Source: Archangium violaceum (GTDB taxonomy: Bacteria; Myxococcota; Myxococcia; Myxococcales; Myxococcaceae). Taken from it: DNA of 64,000 nucleotides. The DNA lies in NCBI RefSeq assembly GCF_016887565.1, contig NZ_CP069396.1, forward strand, positions 7,918,001-7,982,000, in the 5' to 3' direction. The notes beneath the pieces were generated by a model. The model did no database searches. It saw only the letters and a list, made by a program, of their open reading frames with translations, and had not been told where the DNA came from. The stretch's first letter is position 1. Every line of letters begins with the position of its first letter. This document shows positions 17,783 through 27,100 of this stretch, piece after piece. The position numbers and the translations under genes are program-made.

Positions 17783-19446
17783 GGCGTCGTCTCCTGAGCG
17801 GCCAGGACCTGCTTCACCTGGTGCTCCAGCTCCTGGGAGGGCTCCAACTCGAGCCAGGGGATGCCGGCGTCGCGGAGCTGCTCACGCAGTCCCAGCCGCG
17901 CCTGCGGAACCGGGGTGTAGAGGATGGCGAGCAGCCCGGCCTCGGCCAGCGAGAGGGCGGCCTCCGCGTCGCCACGGACGGTGGCCACGTGCCGGCCCAG
18001 GTCGAACAGCGCCCGCTCGAGCCGCAGCGCCCCCTCCTGGACCTCCGGGGTGCCGGCCAGCACGAGGACCGCACCGGATTGCCCGAGGCGCTTGCGCCGC
18101 TCCTCGGCGGAGATGAGGGAGCGGGACTCCCGGCTCCCGGCGCCTTCCGACTCCGCGGGCCCGAGGATCATCCCCGCGGCGACCGTGTCGTTGGAGAGCG
18201 GGTCGACGAGGATGAAGGCTCCGGTCTTCCGGTTGTCCTGGTAGGGGTCGCACACCAGCGGGCGCTTGCAGACGAGGCGGACCTTGCCGATCTCGTTGAG
18301 CGACAGGGACTGGGCGGGGACCTCGGACAGGTCCTCCAGCTCCTTGCGCCAGAGCACCTGCTCGACGTGGGCCGGGACGTACTTCGAGGTGTGCTTCACC
18401 AGGTACCGGCGCGAGCCGTCCAGGGGCTTCTCGCCGAACCACACCAGCATGGCGTCCAGGTGCTGGAGCACCAGCGGGGACTGCCCGGCGTGCGCGATGA
18501 GGTCTCCCCGGCTGACGTCCACCTCGTCGGTCAGACGCAGGGTGACGGAGGACGGCGCGCTGGCCTCCTGGAGGCCCCCGTTGAAGGTGTCGATGGACGC
18601 GATGTGCGTGCGCCGCTTGGAGGGATGGATCACCACCTCGTCGCCCACGCGCACCGTGCCGGAGGCGATCTGCCCGGCGAACCCGCGGTAGTACAGGTCC
18701 GGCCGCAGCACGTACTGCACGGGGAAGCGGAAGGCCGCGCCGTCCAGCCGCCGCTGGTGCGGCAGGGACTCCAGCCACCCCAGGAGCGTCTCGCCGTCAT
18801 GCCACGGCGTACGGGCGCTCGGCAGGGTGATGTTGTCCCCGGCGCGCGCGCTGATGGGGAAGAAGCGGACCTGCTCGAAGCCGAGCGTGCGGGCGAACTC
18901 ACCGAACTCCGTCGCGAGCCGATCGAAGACGGCGCGATCGAAGTCCATCAGGTCCATCTTGTTGATGGCCACCGCGAGGTACGGAATGCGCAGCAGCGAG
19001 GCGATGTACGCATGGCGCCGCGTCTGCGGGAGGATTCCCAGGCGCGCGTCCACCAGGATGACCCCCGCGTCGGCCGTGGAGGCGCCGGTGGCCATGTTGC
19101 GCGTGTACTGCAGGTGTCCCGGCGTGTCGGCGACGATCACCTTGCGCCGGCGCGTGGAGAAGTAGCGGTAGGCCACGTCGATGGTGATGCCCTGCTCGCG
19201 CTCGGCCCGGAGCCCATCGGTGAAGAGCGAGAAGTCGATCTCCTCGCCCGCGCTGGCGCGCTTCACCGCGGCCACCTGGTCCTCGAAGAGGCCGTTGCAC
19301 TCGTAGAGGAGGCGGCCGATCAGCGTGGACTTCCCATCGTCCACCGAGCCCACCACCGCCAGGCGCAGCAACTCCTTCTCGGAGTGATCGGCGAGGAACC
19401 GTTGAACGTCTTGATTGCTGTCCTTCAACTGCTCCGCGGCGGTCAT
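17779..19446 (-). CDS. cysN: Sulfate adenylyltransferase GTPase subunit with degenerate CysC tail
   Basis: A 555-residue GTPase that drives ATP sulfurylase (CysD) to form APS from sulfate. The EF-Tu-like G domain has the P-loop GSVDDGKST near residue 33, the switch segment GITIDVAYRYF, DTPGH near 108 and NKMD near 163, followed by two beta-barrel domains. From about residue 443 (coordinate 18120 leftward) a 113-residue tail aligns by eye with bifunctional CysNC proteins: AEERRKRLGQSGAVLVLAG, LERALFDLGRHVATVRGD, EAGLLAILYTPV and LEHQVKQVLAA. In that tail the APS-kinase P-loop (normally GLSGAGKT) reads AGTPEVQEGA, and about half the domain is missing, so kinase activity is not expected. The ATG shares one base with the cysD stop (TAATG). 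Confidence 0.93.
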   Translation of the reverse strand: MTAAEQLKDSNQDVQRFLADHSEKELLRLAVVGSVDDGKSTLIGRLLYECNGLFEDQVAAVKRASAGEEIDFSLFTDGLRAEREQGITIDVAYRYFSTRRRKVIVADTPGHLQYTRNMATGASTADAGVILVDARLGILPQTRRHAYIASLLRIPYLAVAINKMDLMDFDRAVFDRLATEFGEFARTLGFEQVRFFPISARAGDNITLPSARTPWHDGETLLGWLESLPHQRRLDGAAFRFPVQYVLRPDLYYRGFAGQIASGTVRVGDEVVIHPSKRRTHIASIDTFNGGLQEASAPSSVTLRLTDEVDVSRGDLIAHAGQSPLVLQHLDAMLVWFGEKPLDGSRRYLVKHTSKYVPAHVEQVLWRKELEDLSEVPAQSLSLNEIGKVRLVCKRPLVCDPYQDNRKTGAFILVDPLSNDTVAAGMILGPAESEGAGSRESRSLISAEERRKRLGQSGAVLVLAGTPEVQEGALRLERALFDLGRHVATVRGDAEAALSLAEAGLLAILYTPVPQARLGLREQLRDAGIPWLELEPSQELEHQVKQVLAAQETTP

Positions 19447-20363
19447 TAGAAGTACCCCTCGCGCTTCTTCAGCTCCATCGAGCCTTCTTCGTCGTGATCA
19501 ATGAGACGGCCCTGGCGCTCGGACACGCGGGCCTCCAGCATCTCCGCGATGACGTCCTCGACCGTGGTGGCCGAGGACTCCACCGCGCCACTGAGCGGGT
19601 AGCAGCCCAGCGTGCGGAAGCGCACCCGCTTCTGCACGGGACGCTCGCCCGGACGCAGCCGCATCCGCTCGTCATCGACCATGATCCACATGCCATTGCG
19701 GTTCACCACCGGGCGCTCGGCGGCGAAGTACAGCGGGACGACGGGGATGCGCTCCTTGAGGACGTAGTGCCACACGTCGAGCTCGGTCCAGTTGGAGAGA
19801 GGGAAGACGCGCATGCTCTCGCCCGAGTCGATGCGGCCGTTGTAGAGGTTCCACAGCTCGGGGCGCTGGCGCCGCGGCTCCCACTGCCCGTGACGGTCGC
19901 GGAAGGAGTAGACGCGCTCCTTGGCGCGGGACTTCTCCTCGTCGCGCCGGGCTCCGCCGAAGGCCGCGTCGAAGCCGTTCTCCGCGAGGGCCTCGAGCAG
20001 CGACTGCGTCTTCATCGCGTGGGTGTACTTCTGGCTGCCGTGGTCGAAGGGGTTGATGCCCTCGGCGAGCGCCTTCTTGTTCTGGTGCACGAGCAGCTTC
20101 AGCCCGTGCTTCGCCGTGAACTGGTCGCGGAACGCGTACATCTCCCGGAACTTCCAGGTGGTGTCCACGTGCAGGAGCGGGAACGGCAGCGGGGCCGGAT
20201 GGAAGGCCTTCCGGGCCAGGTGCAGCAGCACCTGCGAGTCCTTGCCAATGCTGTAGAGCATCACCGGGTTGGCGAACTCGGCGGCCGTCTCGCGGATGAT
20301 GTGGATGCTCTCCGCCTCCAGCACCGCGAGGTGCGAGAGACGAGCGGAAAGGGTTTCACTCAT
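19446..20363 (-). CDS. cysD: Sulfate adenylyltransferase subunit 2
   Basis: A 305-residue N-type ATP pyrophosphatase that makes adenylylsulfate with CysN. The PP-loop reads [17 protein letters not shown] near residue 38. Other family landmarks are [23 protein letters not shown] and [14 protein letters not shown], and the C-terminal RMRLRPGE and [13 protein letters not shown]. Length is that of CysD. It begins within the end of the cobA-like gene (8-bp overlap) and its stop overlaps the cysN start. Confidence 0.96.
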   Translation of the reverse strand: MSETLSARLSHLAVLEAESIHIIRETAAEFANPVMLYSIGKDSQVLLHLARKAFHPAPLPFPLLHVDTTWKFREMYAFRDQFTAKHGLKLLVHQNKKALAEGINPFDHGSQKYTHAMKTQSLLEALAENGFDAAFGGARRDEEKSRAKERVYSFRDRHGQWEPRRQRPELWNLYNGRIDSGESMRVFPLSNWTELDVWHYVLKERIPVVPLYFAAERPVVNRNGMWIMVDDERMRLRPGERPVQKRVRFRTLGCYPLSGAVESSATTVEDVIAEMLEARVSERQGRLIDHDEEGSMELKKREGYF

Positions 20364-21150
20364 GACCAGCCTCTGCCTTCAGGAATTGCGCGTACTCGGA
20401 CATCACGGGTGCCGACCGGGACAACGAGGGGAGCTGGGAACGGAGCGAGACGACCTCGCCCACCACCAACAGGGCCGGAGAGCCGACGGCGGCCTCGCGG
20501 GCGCGAGCGGCGATGCTCGCCAGGGGAGCCTCGATGACCCGCTGGTGCTCCCAGGTGCCCGCCTCGACGATGGCGGCCGGGGTATTCGCGGAGCGACCGG
20601 CCGCGATGAGCGCCAGCGTCGCCTCCTCCAACCGGCCGCCCGCCATGAACAGCACGAGCGTCTCCGCCCCGGCCAGGTGCGCCCAGTCCGGCGCCTTCCC
20701 GGCCCGATGCCCGGTGGCGAACGTCACCGAGCCCGACACGCCCCGGTGGGTGACCGGAATGGCCGCCGCCGCCGGAGCCGCCACGCCGCTGGAGACGCCC
20801 GGCACCACCTCGTAGGGGATGCCCGCCGCCTCCAACGCGAGTGCCTCCTCGGCGCCACGGCCGAAGACGAACGGATCCCCGCCCTTGAGCCGCACCACCA
20901 TCCGCCCGAGCCGGGCCTGGGAGATGAGCAGCGCGTTGATCTCCTCCTGCGCCACCGACTCTCCCCCACCCTCCTTGCCCACGAACAGGAGCCGGGCCCG
21001 AGGCCGCGCGTGCTTCAGCACCTCCGGATGGATGAGACGGTCGTAGACCACCGCCTCCGCGTCTCCGAGCAACCGGGCCGCCCGGAGGGTGAGCAGACCG
21101 GGATCTCCGGGCCCCGCTCCCACCAGATACACCTTGCCGTGCTTGCTCAT
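20356..21150 (-). CDS. cobA: Uroporphyrinogen-III C-methyltransferase
   Basis: A 264-residue SUMT that methylates uroporphyrinogen III twice with S-adenosylmethionine to give precorrin-2, the first step towards siroheme. The SAM-binding glycine loop [12 protein letters not shown] lies at the N-terminus, followed by [23 protein letters not shown], the [11 protein letters not shown] segment and the [10 protein letters not shown] motif. A longer upstream frame exists, but ATG at 21150 overlaps the stop of the preceding gene as ATGA and matches the family start. Its position in the operon points to siroheme for CysI. The symbol is by family; in other nomenclature it is the CysG C-terminal part. 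Confidence 0.92.
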   Translation of the reverse strand: MSKHGKVYLVGAGPGDPGLLTLRAARLLGDAEAVVYDRLIHPEVLKHARPRARLLFVGKEGGGESVAQEEINALLISQARLGRMVVRLKGGDPFVFGRGAEEALALEAAGIPYEVVPGVSSGVAAPAAAAIPVTHRGVSGSVTFATGHRAGKAPDWAHLAGAETLVLFMAGGRLEEATLALIAAGRSANTPAAIVEAGTWEHQRVIEAPLASIAARAREAAVGSPALLVVGEVVSLRSQLPSLSRSAPVMSEYAQFLKAEAGHE

Positions 21151-21788
21151 GTCGTCTCTCCAAAACTCTCGAGCGCGGCGCGCACGCGGGCCCAGGCGGC
21201 CTTGCGCTGACCGCGCGCCAGCAGCTCTCCGGCCTCGCCCTCCACCAGTTGCTTCAGCAGCCGCATCCGCTCGGCACCGCACGGCAGGCGCTTGCGCAGC
21301 CACCCACTGAGCCGGGCGATCTGCACGTGGCCGGGCCCCACCTGCGCCAGGAACCGGCGCCGCAGCTGCCGGGCCAGCGAGGGGGACTGCCCGGAGGTGG
21401 AGACCGCCACGACGATGGGACCGCGCCTGCCCACCGAGGGCAGCGTGAAGTCACACAGCTCGGGGATGTCCGCCGCGTTCACCCAGACTCCGAGGGCCCG
21501 CGCCTCCTCGGCCACGGCCTCGCTCACCTGCCTGTCATCCGTGGCCACGAACACGAGCTGCTGCCCGTGGACATCACCCAACGTGTAGGCACGCTCCAGC
21601 AGCTCCAGGCGGCCCTCGTCCGCGAGCCGGCGGAGGGCCGGGCTCACACGAGGCGCCACCACCCGCAGCCGCGCTCCCGCGTCGACGAGCTGCTGGCCCC
21701 GCTCGTCCGCGATGTTCCCCGCCCCGACCAGGAGGACCCGCTTGCCTTGCAGGCGGAGGCAGACGGGGAAGTCCACGTGCGTGCTCAT
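21147..21788 (-). CDS. Precorrin-2 dehydrogenase / sirohydrochlorin ferrochelatase
   Basis: A 213-residue Met8/CysG-N type protein that oxidises precorrin-2 with NAD and probably inserts iron to make siroheme. A Rossmann motif VLLVGAGNIADERG lies at residues about 18-31, followed by LVFVATDDRQVSE, VNAADIPELCDFTLPS (whose Asp is the catalytic residue in Met8 relatives) and STSGQSPSLARQLRR. It overlaps the downstream SUMT gene by four bases and follows cysH by 21 bp. Confidence 0.92.
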   Translation of the reverse strand: MSTHVDFPVCLRLQGKRVLLVGAGNIADERGQQLVDAGARLRVVAPRVSPALRRLADEGRLELLERAYTLGDVHGQQLVFVATDDRQVSEAVAEEARALGVWVNAADIPELCDFTLPSVGRRGPIVVAVSTSGQSPSLARQLRRRFLAQVGPGHVQIARLSGWLRKRLPCGAERMRLLKQLVEGEAGELLARGQRKAAWARVRAALESFGETT

Positions 21789-21809
21789 GACGAAACCTCG
21801 AGTCCCGGG

Positions 21810-22547
21810 CTAGCGGCGGACATGCAACCCGCACTCGCGATTCTCGGGGGACTCCCACCACCAGCGGCCGGCGCGCTCGTCCTCGTAGGGGCGCACCGCG
21901 CGTGTGCAGGGGGCGCACCCGATGGAGGGGTAGCCCCGGTCGTGCAGCGCGTTGTAGGGGACGCCGTGCGTCTTCACGTACTCCCACACCTCACGGGAGG
22001 TCCAGCGTGTCAGGGGGCTGACCTTGACGAGCCCGTGCGTGGCATCCAGCTCCACGCTCTCCACCGAGGTGCGGGTCACCGACTGCTCGCGGCGCAACCC
22101 CGTCACCCAGGCCTCCCGCCCGGCGAGCGCGCGCCGCAGCGGCTCCACCTTGCGGATGCCGCAGCACTCCTTGCGCTCCTCGATGCTCTGCTTGAAGGAG
22201 AAGTACCCCTTGGCGGACTCGAGCGCCTCGACGCGCTCGCGCGCCGGGAAGAACGTCTCGATCTCCACGCCGTAGCGGCGGCGCACCACGTCCATCACCT
22301 CGTACGTCTCCGGTGGGAGCCGGCCGGTATCCAGCGTGAACAGGCGCACGCTCGGCGCGTGCGTGCGGGCCAGATCGATGAGGACCATGTCCTCCACGCC
22401 GAAGCTGGAGGCGATGGCCGCGCGCGCGCCGAATCGCCGCTCGACCCAGGCGAGCACCACTTCGGCGGGAGCGTCACGCAGCTCCTCCGCCGCGGTACGC
22501 AGCTCTTCCGGCGAGACACCGTGGGATGACTGGAGGGACGAGGACAT
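21810..22547 (-). CDS. cysH: Adenylylsulfate (APS-type) reductase
   Basis: A 245-residue thiol-dependent reductase that turns activated sulfate into sulfite and AMP-type products. The PP-loop-like segment IASSFGVEDMVL and LFTLDTGRLPPETY are typical. Two Cys pairs, ERKECCGIRK near residue 125 and SIGCAPCTRAV near 213, are the 4Fe-4S ligands that mark enzymes using APS rather than PAPS; the catalytic Cys is in NRECGLH at the C-terminus. This choice fits the dead kinase tail on CysN. It is the first gene of the operon. ATG at 22547 begins the conserved part; upstream purines are poor, and a frame to 22613 exists. Confidence 0.94.
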   Translation of the reverse strand: MSSSLQSSHGVSPEELRTAAEELRDAPAEVVLAWVERRFGARAAIASSFGVEDMVLIDLARTHAPSVRLFTLDTGRLPPETYEVMDVVRRRYGVEIETFFPARERVEALESAKGYFSFKQSIEERKECCGIRKVEPLRRALAGREAWVTGLRREQSVTRTSVESVELDATHGLVKVSPLTRWTSREVWEYVKTHGVPYNALHDRGYPSIGCAPCTRAVRPYEDERAGRWWWESPENRECGLHVRR

Positions 22548-22953
22548 GGGGGGCCCGGGGGGGAAGAAGGCAAAGCGGAGCCGGTCGCCTCTGGCGAGGA
22601 CATGCCGGGACAAAGGGATATAAAGACAAGCGGCCCGACTCCTCTTCCGAGGGCGGGCCGCGAGTCAGGGACGAATCAAGTAGTCACTTGCTCCTCGACA
22701 ACTCGGCACCCGCTGACTGGCTGCCGGAACACATCCGACAGCATCGACACATGACACGTGCGGTGACTGTCGAAGGGTGGAGCGTCATCGTGGTTCCTTA
22801 GTAACGCTGGTCGGCGTCATCCGTCAAGATGGACATCGCGCCAATATGGCGGATGCCTTCCGGGGAGTGCCCTCGGGGGTGACCCTCGCGGTTCTTTGAC
22901 ACTGGAGAACGGGCTGACTAGAAGCCCTGACTCCCACCCACTCCGGAGGTCAT
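22548..22953. promoter_or_regulatory. Divergent region with structured leader of the sulfur operon
   Basis: No gene is evident in these 406 bp between cysH (leftward) and the VOC gene (rightward). A two-part hairpin lies at 22630-22661: outer arms GCGGCCCG/CGGGCCGC and an inner CCTC-TTCC-GAGG. Further from cysH, CGACAG (22736-22741) and CTGTCG (22767-22772) form a second inverted repeat. Both could fold in a 5' leader of the leftward transcript or bind a regulator. The VOC gene has GGAGG at 22945-22949. Confidence 0.5.
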
Positions 22954-23355
22954 GTGATTCAGCGTGTCACCCACGTCACCGTGTACGTGAAGAACGAAGA
23001 CGAGGCGCTCGCCTTCTTCACGAGCAAGCTGGGCTTCAAGAAGCAGTCGGACAGCGAGATGGGCCCGGGAGGGCCTCGCTGGATCACCGTGTCGCCGGCC
23101 GGCCAGCCTGACTTCGAGATCACCCTCTTCAATCCCTCCACCTGGTTCAAGGGCGAGGAGGCGAAGACGGCCACGGAGCAGATCGGCCGACAGGCCATGA
23201 TCATCCTCGCCAGCGACGACATCGAGGCCGACCACCGTGCCCTCACCGCCGCGGGTGTCGCCGTCGAGGGACCGGTTCGCGATCTGCCCTGGGGCCGGGA
23301 CCTCGTCTTCAAGGACCTCTACGGCAACAGTTACAACCTGGTGCAGTCGAAATAG
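22954..23355 (+). CDS. VOC (glyoxalase/bleomycin-resistance) family protein
   Basis: A 133-residue two-module VOC protein (beta-alpha-beta-beta-beta pairs), with THVTVYVKNEDEALAFFTSKLGFKK opening the first module and DIEADHRALTAAGVAVEG and FKDLYGNSYNLVQ closing the second. Potential metal ligands are His7-like, Glu in DFEITLF and Asn/Tyr near the C-terminus; the exact set is unclear. Such proteins are lyases, dioxygenases or resistance proteins, and this one cannot be placed further. Start is GTG at 22954 with GGAGG five bases upstream, because the neighbouring ATG at 22952 runs straight into a stop. Confidence 0.82.
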   Translation: MIQRVTHVTVYVKNEDEALAFFTSKLGFKKQSDSEMGPGGPRWITVSPAGQPDFEITLFNPSTWFKGEEAKTATEQIGRQAMIILASDDIEADHRALTAAGVAVEGPVRDLPWGRDLVFKDLYGNSYNLVQSK

Positions 23356-23370
23356 GGCATAAAGGGCTCC

Positions 23371-24177
23371 GTGCCCACCCTGACGTCCCTCACCATCTAT
23401 CCCCTGAAGTCGTGCGCGGGTCTGCCGCTGACCCGCGCCACGGTGGAGCCGCTCGGAATCCAGCATGACCGCCGGTGGATGGCGGTCCGCTCGGATGGCT
23501 CCTGCATGACCGGACGGGAGTTGCCCGCGCTCGTGCGCCTGCGTGCCGTCCCCGGGCCGACGGGTCTCCAGCTGTCGGCGCCGGGCATGCCGGAGCTCCT
23601 GGTGCCTCTGCCGCCGGCTGACGCGCCCCGCCTCGACGTCACCGTCTGGAAGGACACCTGCTCCGCCGCCCGCGTGGCCGCCGAGGCGGACCGCTGGCTG
23701 TCCGAGTACCTGGGGCAGCCCGCGGTGCTCGTGCACGTGGATGCGCGGATGAACCGCCCGGTGGATCCGACGTACGCCACCCCGGATGACCGCGTCGGCT
23801 TCGCGGATGCCTATCCCCTGCTGCTCATCTCCCAGGCCTCGCTGGACGACCTGAACCAGCGCCTGGCGAGCCCCGTCCCGATGGCCCGCTTCCGTCCCAA
23901 CCTCGTGGTGGCGGGCTGCGGTGCCTTCGCGGAGGACGGCTGGAAGCGGCTGCGCATCGGCACCGTGGAGCTGGACGTGGTGAAGCCCTGCGACCGCTGC
24001 GTCTTCACCACCGTGGATCCGGAGACAGCCCGGGCCGATCCCCAGCAGGAGCCGCTGCGCACGCTCGCCACCTACCGGCGCATGGGCCCGAAGAACAAGG
24101 TGATGTTCGGCCAGAACGTCATCGTGCGGCGTCCGGGAACCATCAGCGTGGGAGACGTGGTGGAGGTCCTGGAGTAG
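23371..24177 (+). CDS. MOSC domain protein (YcbX/mARC type)
   Basis: A 268-residue protein with an N-terminal beta-barrel domain (LTIYPLKSCAGLPL, HDRRWMAVR) and a MOSC domain from about residue 130 (ARFRPNLVVAGC, VKPCDRCVFTTVDPETA, FGQNVIV). The Cys in KPCDRC is the family's molybdenum-cofactor ligand position. Relatives reduce N-hydroxylated compounds using molybdopterin. The modABC locus in the same window could supply molybdate. Start GTG at 23371 lies 16 bp after the VOC stop, so the two are probably an operon. Redox partner is not encoded nearby. Confidence 0.88.
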   Translation: MPTLTSLTIYPLKSCAGLPLTRATVEPLGIQHDRRWMAVRSDGSCMTGRELPALVRLRAVPGPTGLQLSAPGMPELLVPLPPADAPRLDVTVWKDTCSAARVAAEADRWLSEYLGQPAVLVHVDARMNRPVDPTYATPDDRVGFADAYPLLLISQASLDDLNQRLASPVPMARFRPNLVVAGCGAFAEDGWKRLRIGTVELDVVKPCDRCVFTTVDPETARADPQQEPLRTLATYRRMGPKNKVMFGQNVIVRRPGTISVGDVVEVLE

Positions 24178-24198
24178 GCCGGAACGGAGGGGAGTCCC

Positions 24199-27100
24199 TC
24201 ACGCGGAGACTCCTTCCCGCCCGCCCTCCCGGAGTTGCTCGAGCAGCAACCGGGCCTCGTGGAGCTCCTTCACGTCGAGGTCCGGCGCGAATCGGCCACA
24301 AAGACGCGCCAATCTCCGCGGTGCCGCCTCCGGGTGTGCCATGTCCGGCTGTCGTGCCAGGGCCAGGGTGGCCCGCAGCTCGAAGAGACTGGCACGCTGC
24401 CGCCGGGCCACGGCCAGGGCCCGGAGCAGACAGCACCTCGCCTCCGCCTCCCTCCCGTCCGCTCGGAGCAGTTCCCCGTGGATCCGGTGGAGTTCGGCCT
24501 CGAAGAAGCGCGCCCCCGTCTCCTCCGAGATCCTCAACCCCGCCTCCACCGCGGACAGTCCTTCCTCCACCCGCCCCAACTCCAGGTATACATCCGCGAG
24601 CAGTCCGAGGAAGTAGTGCATGAAGGCCTTGGAGCCCAACTCCTTCAGCTGATCGATGCCGCTCCGCATGGCCTCGAGCCCCTCCCGCGTCCGCCCCAGG
24701 CGCGTCAACGCCCAGCCTCGGAGTGCCCTGCCTCCCGCCACCAGGGGTTGGAGCCAGATACCGGAGGCGAGCCCGAGTCCCTCCTCGCTCAATCGCAGGG
24801 TGCCCCGGGCATCTCCGTGGAGTTGATGGATTCCGGCCGCATGGATCAGTGCACAGACCCGATTGACGGGATGGCCCCGGCCACGGGCCAGCGCGAGCAG
24901 CTCGTTCATGCACTGTTGGGACTCGAGTGGCTGGATGCGCAACACGTAGACGAAGGACTGGATCACCAGATCGTCCACCCGCTCGGTGGACCAGAGCTTC
25001 TCGTCGAGGACACCGTTCAGCGCACTCCTCGAGCTCATGAGCCACGTCACCTGCTCGCGATAGTCCAGGGCCCTGTCGAGCTCTCCTTTCTGGAAGCACA
25101 GGGTCGAGAACATCCGGTAGCCCTGGGCGATCAACTCCGGGCTCTTCCGCCGTTGGCCCAGCAAGAGCAGCTGCTCGGCCAGCTCCTGCATCCTGTCGAA
25201 CCGCCCCGTCATGGAGAAGTAGGCGCCCAGTCCCATCCAGAGCAGCTCGAGCTGCGGAACCACATCCCCCATCTGGCGGAACAATTCCAGCACGCGAGCA
25301 TAGGTCCGCTCCACTTCGGGAGAACCGTAGCCCTTGATGTCCATCAGCAGGATGCCGAGGCTGTTCAACAGCCGCAGCTCGTCCCCCTGGTACGCGCGGC
25401 GATCCGGAAGGTGGCGCAGCAGCGCCAGCGCCTGCTGCGTATGGGAGAGCGCTTCCAGACTCGCCGAGCGCACGATGGCCATCTGAGCGGCCCGCTCCCA
25501 ATGAGGGAGGGCCACCGCGTACTCACCCGCCTCCGTGTAGTGGTGGGCGAGCACCTCGGGCCGCGCGCTCACCACGTCCTGGAACCGCTCCACCAGGGCC
25601 TGGGCCACGCGCCGGTGGTGCTGCCTGCGCGAGCTGCGCGGCAGTGACTGGTAGGCCGCCTCCTGGATGAGCGCGTGGCGGAACTGGTACGCGTCTCCGC
25701 CGGGCTCCTCCCAGGAGCGTTGCAGCAGCCCCGCCGAGACGAGCCCCGCGAGGTCCTCCTGGAGCAGGGCCTCGTCCCGGGCGAGGAGCTGGGAGATCAG
25801 CGCGTGACTGAAGCCGCGTCCCACCACGGCGCACAGCTGTGCCAGGGCCTTCTGCCGGGGCGGGAGCGCATCCAGGCGGGACAACAGCAGCTCGCGCAGG
25901 GTCACGGGGATGGGGGGCAAGTGCCCGCCGGGCTCCCGCTCGAGCACCAGGCGCGTCATCTCCTCCACGAAGAGGGGGATGCCGTCCGTCTTCGCCACCA
26001 ACTGGGAGACCGTCTCCTCCGGAAGGCTCCTGCCACGAGCGAGTCCCCGCACCAGGGCCACCGTGGACTCCGACGACAGCCGGTCGAGCACGATCGGATG
26101 GAACCCCAGGTGTGGCGGCCAGGACGGCTGGAATTCAGGACGGGCACTGAGGACGACGAGGAGCCTCGCCTTCGAGATGTGCTCGCTCAGCAGGCCGAGC
26201 AGCTCCAGCGTGGAGGGGTCGGCCCAGTGGAGATCCTCGACGACGAGCAGCACCGGCCGCTCTTCCGCCATCCGCAGGAACAGGAGCCGCAGCGCATCGA
26301 GCACCATCCGCTTGCACTCCTTCTGGTTCTCCAGAGCGGCCAGGCAAGAGTCATCTCCGGTACAGGGAGCGGCGAGGAGCACGGAGATCTCCCGCCACAG
26401 CTTCGGAGGAACGCCGAGCGCCATCAACCGCGCATCCACCTCGCTCGGCTTCTGCCGCTGGAGCGCGTCCGATCCGAACTGGAAGAAGCACCGCAGCAGC
26501 TCGATGAGCGGGGAGAAGGCGCTGTTGCGGAACTGCCACCAGCACTGGCAGCGCAGGCGGTAACTCGACTCTGGAGACACCCGCTCCCATAACTCCTGGA
26601 TGAGGCGGGACTTGCCAATACCGGCCTCCCCGCTCAGCAGCAGGCATGCGCCAACCCCATCGCGAGCCCGCGTCCAGAAGCCCCGCAGCCGCTCCAGCTC
26701 GCAATCTCGCCCCACCAGCGGCGAGAGGCCCCCCGCCACGAGCGCCCGCTCGAACCGGGACGCCACCCCTCGCTCGCGCAGCACGCGATACGTCTCCACG
26801 GGCGGAAGTCCGATCGGCTCGGACTCGAAGGCCCCCCGCACGAGCCTCCAGGTGGTGCCGCTGAGCAACACCGTGCTGGCACCCGCCTGCCGCGACAGGG
26901 AGGCCGCCACCCTCGGGGCCTCGCCCTGGAGGGCGGGCAGTCGCCCCTGTCCGTCCAGGGAGAGCGCGTCGAACACCACCTCATCCGTGTGGATGCCCAC
27001 CCGCACGGCCAGCCCAGGGTGATCCAGGTGCCGGGATTCCTCCTGGAAGGCCCGGGTCAACTGGAGCCCCGCGCGGACCGCGCGCTCCGAGTCGTCCTCC

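Noticed and set aside
14234-17797. A 1187-residue open frame on the plus strand across the sulfur operon
   Set aside because: It is the antisense reading of cysI and cysJ, whose minus-strand translations carry all catalytic motifs. The plus frame is Arg/Leu/Ala-rich with no domain.
17779-18120. A functional APS kinase domain (CysNC fusion)
   Set aside because: The P-loop and half the domain are missing, so it is reported as a degenerate remnant.
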